Shown here: piece after piece, positions 46,041 to 55,042 of the stretch
Position numbering within the stretch: position 1 is the stretch's first letter
Layout of the letters: each line of letters begins with the position of its first letter
Assembly (NCBI RefSeq): GCF_013170705.1
Contig: NZ_CP033334.1
Location: forward strand, 3,015,501 to 3,079,500
Reading direction: 5' to 3'
From: Mesorhizobium loti
GTDB taxonomy: Bacteria; Pseudomonadota; Alphaproteobacteria; Rhizobiales; Rhizobiaceae
DNA length: 64,000 nucleotides
The notes under the pieces: generated by a model
What the model was told of the DNA's origin: nothing
The model's input: only the letters and a program-made list of their open reading frames with translations
Database searches by the model: none
Position numbers and translations under genes: made by a program

Positions 46041-47621
46041 ATGCAGGACAAGCAGGATCCGAGCCTCGCCGGAATCATGGCGACCCGTCGCCAGTTCATG
46101 GGCGCCGTTGGCATGCTGGCCTTGAGCGCGTCGCTCGTGGGTCAGACTTCCATGGCTCGCGCCGAGCCGAAGCAGGGCGGCTCGGTGAAGTTCGCCATCA
46201 ACGACGGAACGCAGACCGATTCCTACGATCCGGCGACGTGGCAGAACTCCTATACGCAAGTGATTTTCGGCGGCACGCTTTGCAATGCGTTGACGGAACT
46301 GGATGTGGAGGGCGCCGCCGTACCTGACCTCGCGGAGAGCTTTGCCCCTTCGGACAATCTCAAGGTCTGGACCTACACGCTCAGGCCTGGCCTGAAATTC
46401 CACGACGGCACGCCGGTCACCCCCAATGATGTCATCCAGTCCTACCGCCATCACATGGGGCCGTCTTCGTCGTCGGCGGTGAAGGCGCTTGTCGATTCAA
46501 TCGTGGACATCAAGGCCGATGGCGACCGGAAGGTCGTGTTCACGTTGAGCGGCGGAAACGCGGACTTTCCCTACCTAACGGCCGACGTCCATCTGGTGAT
46601 CTTGCCCGCAAAGCCCGAAGGCGGAGTCGCGTGGGAGAAGGGCGTCGCGACCGGCCCGTACATGATCGACGACAACCAGCCGGGCATTTCGGTCCGCATG
46701 AAGCGTAATCCTGCCTATCACAAGCCCGGTCAGCCTTACTTTGACGCGATCGAATTCGTCAACATCATCGACGTGGCGGCTCGCACCAATGCCTTGCTGA
46801 CCGGCGAGATCGACTACATGGTCGATGTCGACATAAAGACGCTCAAGATGCTCGAGCAGAATACGGATATCGAGATCACAAAGGTGAGCGGCCTTCGGCA
46901 CTTCAGCTTCAGCATGAACACCAAGACCGCGCCATTCGACAATCCGGACGTGCGTCAGGCGTTGAAGCACGCCATTGATCGCAACGACGTCATCAACAAG
47001 GCCTTCCTTGGCAATGCCAAGGTCGCGAACGACAATCCGGCCGCTCCTCAGATCGTGTTCGCGGTCAATCCGGAGCCGATCCATGAATACGATGTCGCCA
47101 AGGCCAAGGAATATCTGGCGAAGGCGGGGCTGACCACATTGTCGGTGGACCTTTCCGTCGCCGAAACCGCTTTCCCGAACGCGATCGATGCCGCGCTGCT
47201 GTTCAAGGAGCATGCCGCCAAGGCCGGGATCGATATCAATGTCATCCGCGAGCCTGACGATGGCTATTGGGATAATGTCTGGCAGCACAAGCCCTTCGTG
47301 GGTGTCGACTGGCTGGGCAAGCCGACGCTGGATTCCCTGTTCACGACAACCTACGCGACCGGCGCGCCCTGGAACGATACAGCCTGGAGCAACGGACGCT
47401 TCGACGAACTCCTCGTTCAGGCGAGGGCGGAGTCGGACAAGACCAAGCGCCAGGCGATGTATAGCGAGATGCAACAGATCCTGCACGACGACGGTGGGGC
47501 TCTTGTCATCGCATATGCGCTTTTCATGGACGCGCTGTCCAAGAAGATCACCCACGGCAAGATCGGCAATATGCTCCAATGCGACAATTTCCGGATGGCG
47601 GAGCGTTGGTGGCTGGCGTGA
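46041..47621 (+). CDS. ABC transporter substrate-binding protein, SBP family 5
   Basis: A 526 aa periplasmic binding protein of the peptide/nickel (DppA/OppA) family. The leader has a twin-arginine look (TRRQFMGAVGMLALSASLVGQTSMARA). The mature protein shows GTLCNALTELD, DLAESFAPSDNLKVWTYTLRPGLKFHDG and NPDVRQALKHAIDRNDVI. It captures peptides or other amino compounds. A GGGGAAAG site precedes the ATG. It is first in the plus-strand unit A operon, followed by two permeases and one double ATPase. Confidence 0.93.
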   Translation: MQDKQDPSLAGIMATRRQFMGAVGMLALSASLVGQTSMARAEPKQGGSVKFAINDGTQTDSYDPATWQNSYTQVIFGGTLCNALTELDVEGAAVPDLAESFAPSDNLKVWTYTLRPGLKFHDGTPVTPNDVIQSYRHHMGPSSSSAVKALVDSIVDIKADGDRKVVFTLSGGNADFPYLTADVHLVILPAKPEGGVAWEKGVATGPYMIDDNQPGISVRMKRNPAYHKPGQPYFDAIEFVNIIDVAARTNALLTGEIDYMVDVDIKTLKMLEQNTDIEITKVSGLRHFSFSMNTKTAPFDNPDVRQALKHAIDRNDVINKAFLGNAKVANDNPAAPQIVFAVNPEPIHEYDVAKAKEYLAKAGLTTLSVDLSVAETAFPNAIDAALLFKEHAAKAGIDINVIREPDDGYWDNVWQHKPFVGVDWLGKPTLDSLFTTTYATGAPWNDTAWSNGRFDELLVQARAESDKTKRQAMYSEMQQILHDDGGALVIAYALFMDALSKKITHGKIGNMLQCDNFRMAERWWLA

Positions 47622-47651
47622 CCGGGAGGCCGACGCTTCTCACCTGACCGG

Positions 47652-48680
47652 ATGGCTGGCGCCTGGTCGCCAGCCGCTTTTCGAAAGATTCGATTGTTGC
47701 AACGGCTGAACCTACCACCTTTGGCAAGAACGGCGTTTATCAGGATCGGATCGGGGTTCTTCACTCTGTTTCTCGTCTCCCTGATTATTTTCGCGGCGAT
47801 CGCGGTTCTGCCCGGTGACTTTGCCAAGGTCGCCTTGGGCCGCTCGGCGACGCCGGAGACGGTGGCCAATTTCCAGAAATCGCTCGGCTTGGATCGCCCA
47901 CTGCCGGAACGCTATGTGAGCTGGATCGGAAAGGCCCTCACCGGAGATCTGGGGATGTCGTTCTCCTCGGGCGCCGGAACGCCGCGCACGGTCGTCAGCA
48001 TTGTCGGACCGCGTCTGAAGAATACGCTTTTCCTGGCGGCCATAACCGCCATCGCCTGTGTCCCGATCGCCTTGGCGCTCGGCATGATCGCCGCGATCCG
48101 CCGCAACAGCTGGCTGGATCGCCTGCTCAACACGATCACGCTGATCGGAATATCGTTTCCCGAGTTTTTCGTCGCCTATGTGCTCATGCTTCTCTTCGCG
48201 GTGAAGCTGCCGATCTTCTATTCGCTGGCGCGCATAACGCCGAACATGACGGCATACGAGATTGCGCTACGTCTGGCCTTGCCAATCGCCACTCTCAGTC
48301 TGGGAATTATCGCCCACATGATGCGGATGACCCGGGCCGCGATCATAAACCTTCTTTCCGCACCGTATGTGGAAATGGCGAAGTTGAAGGGCGTCGCTAC
48401 CCGTGACATCGTTCTTCGTCATGCGCTGCCCAATGCATGGGCGCCCATCGCGGCCGTCGTGGCGTTCAACCTGGCATATCTGATTGTCGGCGTGGTCGTG
48501 GTGGAAGTCGTGTTCGTTTATCCGGGCATCGGCCAGGCGATGGTGGACGCCGTGCGCTCGCGCGATATTCCGGTCGTGCAGGCCTGTGCCCTGATCTTCG
48601 CCACGGCCTATGTCCTTTTGAATCTGCTGGCCGACATAGTCGCGATCGCCACGAACCCCAGACTGGCCCATCCACGATGA
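47652..48680 (+). CDS. ABC transporter permease, DppB type
   Basis: A 342 aa inner membrane permease with about six membrane helices. It has a large loop after helix 1 (PGDFAKVALGRSATPETVANFQKSLGLDRPLPERY) and the EAA coupling loop EMAKLKGVATRDIVLRHALPNAWAPI. It follows the binding-protein gene by 30 bp and overlaps the next permease start (ATGA). It pairs with the DppC-type permease. Confidence 0.92.
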   Translation: MAGAWSPAAFRKIRLLQRLNLPPLARTAFIRIGSGFFTLFLVSLIIFAAIAVLPGDFAKVALGRSATPETVANFQKSLGLDRPLPERYVSWIGKALTGDLGMSFSSGAGTPRTVVSIVGPRLKNTLFLAAITAIACVPIALALGMIAAIRRNSWLDRLLNTITLIGISFPEFFVAYVLMLLFAVKLPIFYSLARITPNMTAYEIALRLALPIATLSLGIIAHMMRMTRAAIINLLSAPYVEMAKLKGVATRDIVLRHALPNAWAPIAAVVAFNLAYLIVGVVVVEVVFVYPGIGQAMVDAVRSRDIPVVQACALIFATAYVLLNLLADIVAIATNPRLAHPR

Positions 48681-49576
48681 CCTTCCAAGCCAACCGGCAG
48701 AGCGGTGCCGACTCGTCGCCGATCCGGTATCGCCGGTCCCGCCTATCGTTCCGCAACGGCTTCCGGACGGCGCCTCTTTCGGCCCGAATCGGACTGGTCG
48801 TGATTGCGATCTATATCGCAATGGCGGTGTTCGCGCCCCTGCTGGCGCCTTTCGGCGAGGCCGACGTGGTTTCCAGTGAACCTTTCGCTCCATGGAGCAT
48901 CATCCATCTGCTCGGTACCGACCAGATGGGCCGGGATGTGCTGAGCCGGCTGATCTACGGAGCGCGAAATTCCGTCGGCATCGCCTTCATCACGACGTCG
49001 CTCGCTTTTGTCGTGGGGGCTGGGCTTGGCATTTTCTCAGCCGTCTCGTCGCCGTGGTGCGACAGCATCCTGTCGGTCGTTGCCGATACGCTGATGGCGA
49101 TCCCGCAACTGATCTTCGCGCTCATATTGCTGGCTTTGTTCGGATCGTCCATCACCAGCATCGTGTTGATCATAGCCATGCTCAACGCCACTCAGATTTT
49201 CCGCTTGTCCCGCTTGCTCGCCCGCAACGTCGTGGTGATGGAATATATCGAGGCGGCCTATCTGCGCGCGGAAAGCACGTGGTGGATCGTCACCAAGGAA
49301 ATCCTTCCCAATGTGCTTCCCACGCTCCTGGCAGAATTCGGATTGCGCTTCTGCTTCGTGTTTCTGACCATCTCGGCTCTTTCCTTCCTTGGTCTTGGCA
49401 TCCAGCCGCCTTCCGCGGATTGGGGAACGATGGTGCGCGAAAGCGCGACGTTCATAAGCTACGGCAACGTCACCCCTCTGCTCCCGGCCGCGTCGATCGC
49501 GATCCTGACCGTGAGCATCAATTTCGTCATAGACTGGTTCCTGGATGTCACGAGCGGACTGCGCAATGATAGTTGA
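48677..49576 (+). CDS. ABC transporter permease, DppC type
   Basis: A 299 aa permease with a cytosolic N-terminal leader and about six membrane helices. It shows LLGTDQMGRDVLSRLIYGARNSV, the EAA loop YIEAAYLRAESTWWIVTKEILPNVLPTL, and SALSFLGLGIQPPSADWGTM. The start is fixed by the ATGA overlap with the previous permease. It ends overlapping the ATPase gene by 11 bp. Confidence 0.93.
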   Translation: MTFQANRQSGADSSPIRYRRSRLSFRNGFRTAPLSARIGLVVIAIYIAMAVFAPLLAPFGEADVVSSEPFAPWSIIHLLGTDQMGRDVLSRLIYGARNSVGIAFITTSLAFVVGAGLGIFSAVSSPWCDSILSVVADTLMAIPQLIFALILLALFGSSITSIVLIIAMLNATQIFRLSRLLARNVVVMEYIEAAYLRAESTWWIVTKEILPNVLPTLLAEFGLRFCFVFLTISALSFLGLGIQPPSADWGTMVRESATFISYGNVTPLLPAASIAILTVSINFVIDWFLDVTSGLRNDS

Positions 49577-51221
49577 ACCGTCATTGCCGCAAGGGTCTTC
49601 CGATACGATCCTGGACATCCGGGACCTTTGGGTTGAGGCCGACACCGACGGCGTCTGGCAACCGATCGTCAAAGGCATCAGCCTCTCCCTGCGGCGTGGG
49701 GAGGTTCTCGGCATCATCGGGGAGTCGGGGGCGGGCAAATCCACGCTCGGGCTGGCCGCGCTCGGCTTCACCCGCTCCGGATGTCGCATAGCCTCGGGAG
49801 AGGTTCTCTTCGGCGGACGTGACATGCTGGCTTTGGGCGAGGATGATCGGCGCAAGCTGCGCGGCACGCGGATCTCCTATGTCGCGCAAAGCGCCTCGGC
49901 TTCCTTCAATCCCGCGCACACATTGATGGATCAAGCCGTTGAAAGCGCAATGCGCGACGGCGTGACCTCACGCAAGGAGGCGGAGGCTCGGGCTTGCTCA
50001 CTCTTTGCCGAGATGCAACTGCCTGATCCGAGTACGATTGGTGATCGCTTCCCGCATCAGCTGTCCGGCGGACAATTGCAGCGCGCGATGACCGCAATGG
50101 CAATGATGTGCAAGCCCGATCTGATCGTGTTCGACGAGCCGACGACAGCGCTCGACGTGACCACGCAGGTCGAGGTGCTGGCTTCCATTCGCCGAATTGT
50201 CAGCGATCACAACACGGCCGCGCTTTACATTACCCACGACCTGGCCGTTGTCGCGCAAATGGCGCAGCGCATCATGGTCCTGCGCTATGGTGAACTGGTC
50301 GAGGAGCAGCAAACCGGACTGATGCTGGAAAGGCCCCAGCAGGAATACACTCGTTCCTTGTGGGCCGTGCGCTCTCTGGAAAAGGAAGCGGTCTCACCAA
50401 CATCCGCCATCCTCCGGGTCGAGCATATCGTGGCCCGCTACGGGCAGGCCAAGGTCCTCGACGACGTCAGCCTGGTTTTGCCCAAAGGCCGTACGCTGGC
50501 CATCGTTGGCGAATCCGGATCGGGAAAGTCGACTCTTGCCCGCGTCATAGCAGGGCTGCTGCCGGCTGCGGGCGGGTCGGTCGAGCTGAACGGCCAGAAG
50601 CTCGCTCTCTCCTTCCGCAATCGCGACGTCGACCAGCTGCGGCGCATCCAGATGATCTACCAATCGGCCGACAATGCCCTCAATCCGCGCCAAACCGTCA
50701 TGGACATCGTCGGCCGCCTGGTCACACTGCATACCGGCCAGAAGGGGCAGCAATGCGCGCGCCGGGTGACCCAGTTGCTGGAAACGGTCGAGTTGCCGCA
50801 AAGATGCCTCACCAGTTTCCCTTCGGAGCTGTCGGGCGGGCAGAAGCAGCGCGTCTCCATCGCCCGGGCGATCGCGGCCGATCCGGATGTGTTCATCTGC
50901 GACGAGATCACATCAGCGCTCGACCAGCTCGTCCAGGAGCAGATCCTCAAACTGTTGCTTCGGCTGCAGAAGGAGCTCGGCAAGTCCTATATCTTCATCA
51001 CGCACGACATCGCCACGGTGAACGCGATAGCCGATGAGGTTGTGGTGATGCAGCGGGGGAAGATCGTGCAACAGGGACCCAGGAGAGGCGTCATGGGGGC
51101 GCCGGATCATCCCTACACGAAAGCGCTGTTGTCCGCCGTCCCGCAGATGGATCCGCGCTGGCTGGACAATATCCTGGCCGCTGATCGCAGTGGTCGGGCT
51201 CGGGACCGCATTACCAACTGA
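49566..51221 (+). CDS. Fused double ABC transporter ATP-binding protein (DppD-DppF type)
   Basis: A 551 aa protein with two complete ABC domains in one chain. Domain 1 (about 15-255) has Walker A GESGAGKST, signature LSGGQLQR and Walker [13 protein letters not shown]. Domain 2 (about 285-535) has [17 protein letters not shown] and VFICDEITSALD. The EITSALDQLVQ of domain 2 departs from the usual EPTSALD; the catalytic Glu is kept. One protein thus replaces the usual DppD/DppF pair. The ATG overlapping the permease stop was preferred; an ATG 21 bp upstream is possible. Confidence 0.93.
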   Translation: MIVEPSLPQGSSDTILDIRDLWVEADTDGVWQPIVKGISLSLRRGEVLGIIGESGAGKSTLGLAALGFTRSGCRIASGEVLFGGRDMLALGEDDRRKLRGTRISYVAQSASASFNPAHTLMDQAVESAMRDGVTSRKEAEARACSLFAEMQLPDPSTIGDRFPHQLSGGQLQRAMTAMAMMCKPDLIVFDEPTTALDVTTQVEVLASIRRIVSDHNTAALYITHDLAVVAQMAQRIMVLRYGELVEEQQTGLMLERPQQEYTRSLWAVRSLEKEAVSPTSAILRVEHIVARYGQAKVLDDVSLVLPKGRTLAIVGESGSGKSTLARVIAGLLPAAGGSVELNGQKLALSFRNRDVDQLRRIQMIYQSADNALNPRQTVMDIVGRLVTLHTGQKGQQCARRVTQLLETVELPQRCLTSFPSELSGGQKQRVSIARAIAADPDVFICDEITSALDQLVQEQILKLLLRLQKELGKSYIFITHDIATVNAIADEVVVMQRGKIVQQGPRRGVMGAPDHPYTKALLSAVPQMDPRWLDNILAADRSGRARDRITN

Positions 51222-51277
51222 TTTCGATGCAATGCTGCGACGCATCCTACTTATCGCCAGCGTGACGCGGGCGCACG

Positions 51278-51673
51278 ATGACGAAAATTGAAAGACACGA
51301 GAAGAACGAGCGGCTCAGCCTGATCGTCGTTCACAATGGGACGATCCATCTTTCGGGCCTCACCGACGATGACCGGCAAGCCGATACAGCCGGCCAAACG
51401 CGGCAGATACTGAAGAAGGCCGACGCCCTTCTGGGCAGGGTTGGTTCCAATCGATCGCAACTGCTGTTCGCGCAGATATGGCTGAAGGACGCCGGCGACT
51501 TCGACGCGATGAACAAGGCCTGGGTCGACTGGCTCGACGGCGCCGAACCGCCGGCGCGGGCCTCCGTCGGAGCAAGCTTCGCGCTGCCCGATATCCGCGT
51601 TGAGATACAGTTTACCGCGGCGAGCCGACAAGGACGCTCTTCGGTCAAGTCAGGGATCAGCTCCGCTTTTTAG
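51278..51673 (+). CDS. RidA/YjgF family protein
   Basis: A 131 aa RidA-family protein. The family turns reactive imine or enamine intermediates into ketones. The conserved arginine that binds the substrate carboxylate appears in PARASVGASFALPDIRVEIQFTA. Others are HNGTIHLSGLTDDDRQADTAGQTRQIL and LLFAQIWLKD. It is last of unit A on the plus strand, 56 bp after the ATPase gene. Its presence argues that the operon's enzymes release imines, as flavin amine oxidases or PLP dehydratases do. Confidence 0.88.
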   Translation: MTKIERHEKNERLSLIVVHNGTIHLSGLTDDDRQADTAGQTRQILKKADALLGRVGSNRSQLLFAQIWLKDAGDFDAMNKAWVDWLDGAEPPARASVGASFALPDIRVEIQFTAASRQGRSSVKSGISSAF

Positions 51674-51848
51674 AGCTATCGCCGCGCGCTCCACCTTGCC
51701 GCACAGTTTCACCCACCAGGAGATCGTCGACCTGGATCTCTATCATCACCCGATCCGCGCGGGATTCAATCGCCACCGGTGGCGCCGAATGGGACAACGA
51801 GATGCGCAAGCACATTTCCCCGGTGCATTCGACCGGATGATGGCCCGA

Positions 51849-52802
51849 TCAGGCCGGTGATGTCTCGCGCACGAAATGGGTAGGCGAAACGGCATTCATC
51901 GGCAGGTGGACCGGAACAAAATCAACGCCGCGTACCGCGCTGGGGATCTCATCCGACATCGGTTCGCGTCCAACCGTTCGTCGCGCCGGATCCGCCACGG
52001 GAACCGCCGAAAGCAGCTTGCGCGTATAAGGGTGTTGGGGATTGCCGAAGACCGATCGGCGGTCGCCGATCTCCACGATCTCGCCCAAATACATGACGGC
52101 AACGCGATGCGCGATGCGCTCGACCACGGCCATGTCATGGCTGATGAACAGAATGGCGATGCCCATGTCGCGCTGCAGGTCCATCAACAGGTTGATGACC
52201 TGGGCCTGGATCGTGACGTCGAGCGAGGCGACCGCTTCATCCGCGATGAGGAGGCGGGGATCGAGCGCCAGAGCCCTGGCGATGCAGATGCGCTGCCGCT
52301 GACCGCCCGAGAAGGCGTGAGGGTAGCGTTCGAGATATTCCGGCGGCAGATGCACTTTTGCCAGCAGGTCCGCCGCCCGTTTCCGCAGCGCACTGCCGCG
52401 CGCGACGCGGTGGACGCGCATCGGGTCGGTCAGGGCCTGCCCGACCGTCATCCGCGGATTGAGCGAGGAGAAGGGATCCTGGAAAACCATCTGCACCTCG
52501 CGCCGGAAGCCCGCGAGGGTTGCCCGTCCTGCGCCGATCATCTCCTTGCCGTCATAGCGAATGGCGCCGGACAAGGGCTTGTCCAATTGCATGATGCTGC
52601 GCGCCACGGTCGACTTGCCGCAGCCCGATTCCCCCACCAACGCCAGGGTCTCACCCGGGAAAATATCGAAGGAAACGCCTTCCACCGCATGAACCCGGCC
52701 GGCGACGCCGCCGAAGATACCGCCTCTCAGGTCGAAACGCGTAACAAGCTCGCGGACTTCGACCAGGGGCTTTCTGTCCGTTGCGAGCGGTGCGACGCTC
52801 AT
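51849..52802 (-). CDS. ABC transporter ATP-binding protein, DppF type
   Basis: A 317 aa ABC ATPase: Walker A GESGCGKSTVARS, Q loop FQDPFSSLNPRMTV, signature FSGGQRQRICIARAL, Walker B LLIADEAVASLDV. The C-terminal oligopeptide/dipeptide motif AVPVADPARR is present. The Walker B reads DEAVASLD instead of the common DEPTSALD; the catalytic Glu is kept. It overlaps the DppD-type gene by four bases and works with it. The matching permeases are over 4 kb away on the other strand. Confidence 0.92.
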   Translation of the reverse strand: MSVAPLATDRKPLVEVRELVTRFDLRGGIFGGVAGRVHAVEGVSFDIFPGETLALVGESGCGKSTVARSIMQLDKPLSGAIRYDGKEMIGAGRATLAGFRREVQMVFQDPFSSLNPRMTVGQALTDPMRVHRVARGSALRKRAADLLAKVHLPPEYLERYPHAFSGGQRQRICIARALALDPRLLIADEAVASLDVTIQAQVINLLMDLQRDMGIAILFISHDMAVVERIAHRVAVMYLGEIVEIGDRRSVFGNPQHPYTRKLLSAVPVADPARRTVGREPMSDEIPSAVRGVDFVPVHLPMNAVSPTHFVRETSPA

Positions 52803-53725
52803 GCCGAGACCTCCGGCCGCGAGACTTCGGCATTGTATATGACGAGCGGGAATTTCTCGGGCCCGTCCTTGTCGGCCATGCTGCCCAGCCTTGGCACCGC
52901 CGAGATCAGCGCGCGTGTGTAGCGGTGTCGGGGATCCACGAGAATCTGGTGCACCGAGCCTGACTCCACGATCTCGCCCTTCAGCATGACACAGACGCGA
53001 TCGGCGATCTCCGCGACCACGCCCATGTCATGGGTGATGAAAAGAACGGACATGCCGATATCGCGCTGCAGTGCCCGGACAAGATCCAGAATCTGCGCCT
53101 GGATGGTGACGTCGAGCGCGGTGGTCGGCTCATCGAGGATCATCAAGGAGGGGCGGCAGGCCAAGGCAATGGCGATCATGACGCGCTGGCGCATGCCGCC
53201 GGACAGTTGATGCGGGTATTGGTCGAGCCTGAGGGCGGCGTCGGGCACGCGCACGAGCTTGAGCACATTCAGGGCGATGTCGCGCGCCTCGCGCGGCGAC
53301 TTGCCCTGGTGTCTGGTGACCACCTCCGCAATCTGGTCGCCGACGGTGAACACCGGATTGAGGCTCGACATCGGGTCCTGGAACACGATCGAGAACTCAA
53401 AGCCGCGCAGCCCCTCCATGCGCTTTTCGGAAAGCTTTGCCAGGTCGGCCACGCCGCCGTCCTTGAGCCTCATCAGGATGCGGCCGCCCGTGATCCTGGC
53501 GCCGTCATATTCCGTCAGGCGCATTACGGTCATGGCCGTGACCGATTTGCCAGAACCCGACTCGCCCACCAATGCCACTGTCTCGCCGCGCTTGATCTGG
53601 AACGATACGCCCTGAACAGCCCGCACCGCTCTTGTCGCCGTCGACCCGAAGCAGACTTCAAGGTTCTCGACCGACAGGATCACGTCGTCGGGAAGGCTCG
53701 CGGTGGCGGCGGACTTGACGGTCAA
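52799..53725 (-). CDS. ABC transporter ATP-binding protein, DppD type
   Basis: A 308 aa ABC ATPase: Walker [17 protein letters not shown] loop [14 protein letters not shown], signature [15 protein letters not shown], Walker [14 protein letters not shown], plus the C-terminal [18 protein letters not shown] start (preceded by GGAG) was chosen since the upstream frame has no ABC similarity and the next ATG is far upstream in non-conserved sequence. It is first of the pair and lies downstream of the LysR gene. Confidence 0.88.
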   Translation of the reverse strand: MTVKSAATASLPDDVILSVENLEVCFGSTATRAVRAVQGVSFQIKRGETVALVGESGSGKSVTAMTVMRLTEYDGARITGGRILMRLKDGGVADLAKLSEKRMEGLRGFEFSIVFQDPMSSLNPVFTVGDQIAEVVTRHQGKSPREARDIALNVLKLVRVPDAALRLDQYPHQLSGGMRQRVMIAIALACRPSLMILDEPTTALDVTIQAQILDLVRALQRDIGMSVLFITHDMGVVAEIADRVCVMLKGEIVESGSVHQILVDPRHRYTRALISAVPRLGSMADKDGPEKFPLVIYNAEVSRPEVSA

Positions 53726-53965
53726 AAGGCACTCCAGGCGCAATGGTCGCGACAACAGGCATCGAACGCAGTGAGCATGTGAGCTGTCAATAGGCCCCAT
53801 CGCCAGATCGCCCGCAGGCCGTGCCGTGGAATGCCCCGGAATGCCTCGCCAGGCGGCATCCGCCCCACGATTGTCGGGCTTCCCGGTCGCTCCACCGAAG
53901 TTATGCAATCTCTGCATCGCCCTGTCGGATTTCGCATGAAGCGCGCGAATGGGCCTTCGGTCCGC

Positions 53966-54931
53966 TCAGCGCATGGTCAGTGTCGGATCAACCAGGTTGC
54001 GTCCGTGCGCCTGCTCCGCGGTTCGCGAGAGATATTTCCACAGCGCTTCGCCGTCCCGGCTGCGCGCGCCCACGCGGCGGAAAATCCTGATTTCGATCTC
54101 CAGGGACAACTGTTGTCCGCCAATCTGGATGAGCTCACCTTGGGCTATCGATTTCTGAACACAGATCTGCGGCAGCCAGGCCACGCCTTGCCCGGCGATC
54201 GCCATCTGCTTCAGGCCTTCGGCAAGCGAGGACTGGTAGACGATGCTGAGATTGAGAGGACGCCGCCAGCGCGACTGGATGAGCGAGATCAGCTTGCCGA
54301 GATAGCCGTCGCTCCAGGAATAGGCGAGGTAGGGAATCCTGGTGCCCTCCGGCACATCGACATCGAAGAGCGGCGCTCCCGTCTGGTCGACTCCAGACAC
54401 CAGAACGAGGCGATCCCTGCCGATTTGCAGCGATTCGAACGGTCCGCCCTCAAGGACCGGCGGTCCGTCGGGGTGATCGTAAGTGATGGCGAAATCGCAT
54501 TTGCCGGACGACAGGTGCTCGACGCATTCCAGGAAGTCGCCAGTGTGCATGCTGCTGCGGACCGGCGCATTCGGCAGTTCGGGCTGGCTGATCCACCTGG
54601 GAAAGAAATAGATGGCCAGCGTATGAAGCGCGGCGAAAGTGAGAAGCCGTGAGCTGGCGCCGGCGGCATTGCGGCAGTCGGTCCGCAGGCGGTACATGTC
54701 GCGAAGCATTTCCTGGCAGCGCGGAACGAAAATGTTGCCCGCGCTGGTGAGGTGCACCGGATATGTACTGCGGTCGATAAGTTCGGCGCCGACCCAAGCC
54801 TCCAGGGCCTTGATGCGACGGCTGAAGGCCGGCTGCGAGATATTCCGGGACGCCGCGGCGGTCGAGAAATTCCGCGTCGCGGCGATCTCGAGGAAGTCTT
54901 CAAACCAAGCCAGCTCCACGGTCGACCTCAT
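53966..54931 (-). CDS. LysR-family transcriptional regulator
   Basis: A 321 aa LysR regulator. The N-terminal helix-turn-helix is WFEDFLEIAATRNFSTAAASRNISQPAFSRRIKALEAWVG. The C-terminal effector domain resembles the HypT/YjiE-type subgroup of LysR (FAALHTLAIYFFPRWI, CDFAITYDHP), a link I hold loosely. It is divergent from the substrate-binding gene of unit B and upstream of the two ATPase genes, so it probably controls both halves of the transporter. Confidence 0.88.
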   Translation of the reverse strand: MRSTVELAWFEDFLEIAATRNFSTAAASRNISQPAFSRRIKALEAWVGAELIDRSTYPVHLTSAGNIFVPRCQEMLRDMYRLRTDCRNAAGASSRLLTFAALHTLAIYFFPRWISQPELPNAPVRSSMHTGDFLECVEHLSSGKCDFAITYDHPDGPPVLEGGPFESLQIGRDRLVLVSGVDQTGAPLFDVDVPEGTRIPYLAYSWSDGYLGKLISLIQSRWRRPLNLSIVYQSSLAEGLKQMAIAGQGVAWLPQICVQKSIAQGELIQIGGQQLSLEIEIRIFRRVGARSRDGEALWKYLSRTAEQAHGRNLVDPTLTMR

Positions 54932-54934
54932 GCA

Positions 54935-54946
54935 TTATTCGCATAA
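54935..54946. promoter_or_regulatory. Possible LysR-type operator
   Basis: TTAT-TCGC-ATAA, a short palindrome of the T-N10-A kind that LysR proteins bind, directly upstream of the LysR start codon and about 97 bp before the divergent binding-protein gene. It is short, so chance cannot be excluded. Confidence 0.35.
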
Positions 54947-55042
54947 CTGATCCTATCTACGCATTGGACAGTGGCGCAAGCCTCCTCCTAGCTTTCGCAC
55001 GCAACGATAAAAAGACCTCGAGTCAATTGTGGGAACATACTC

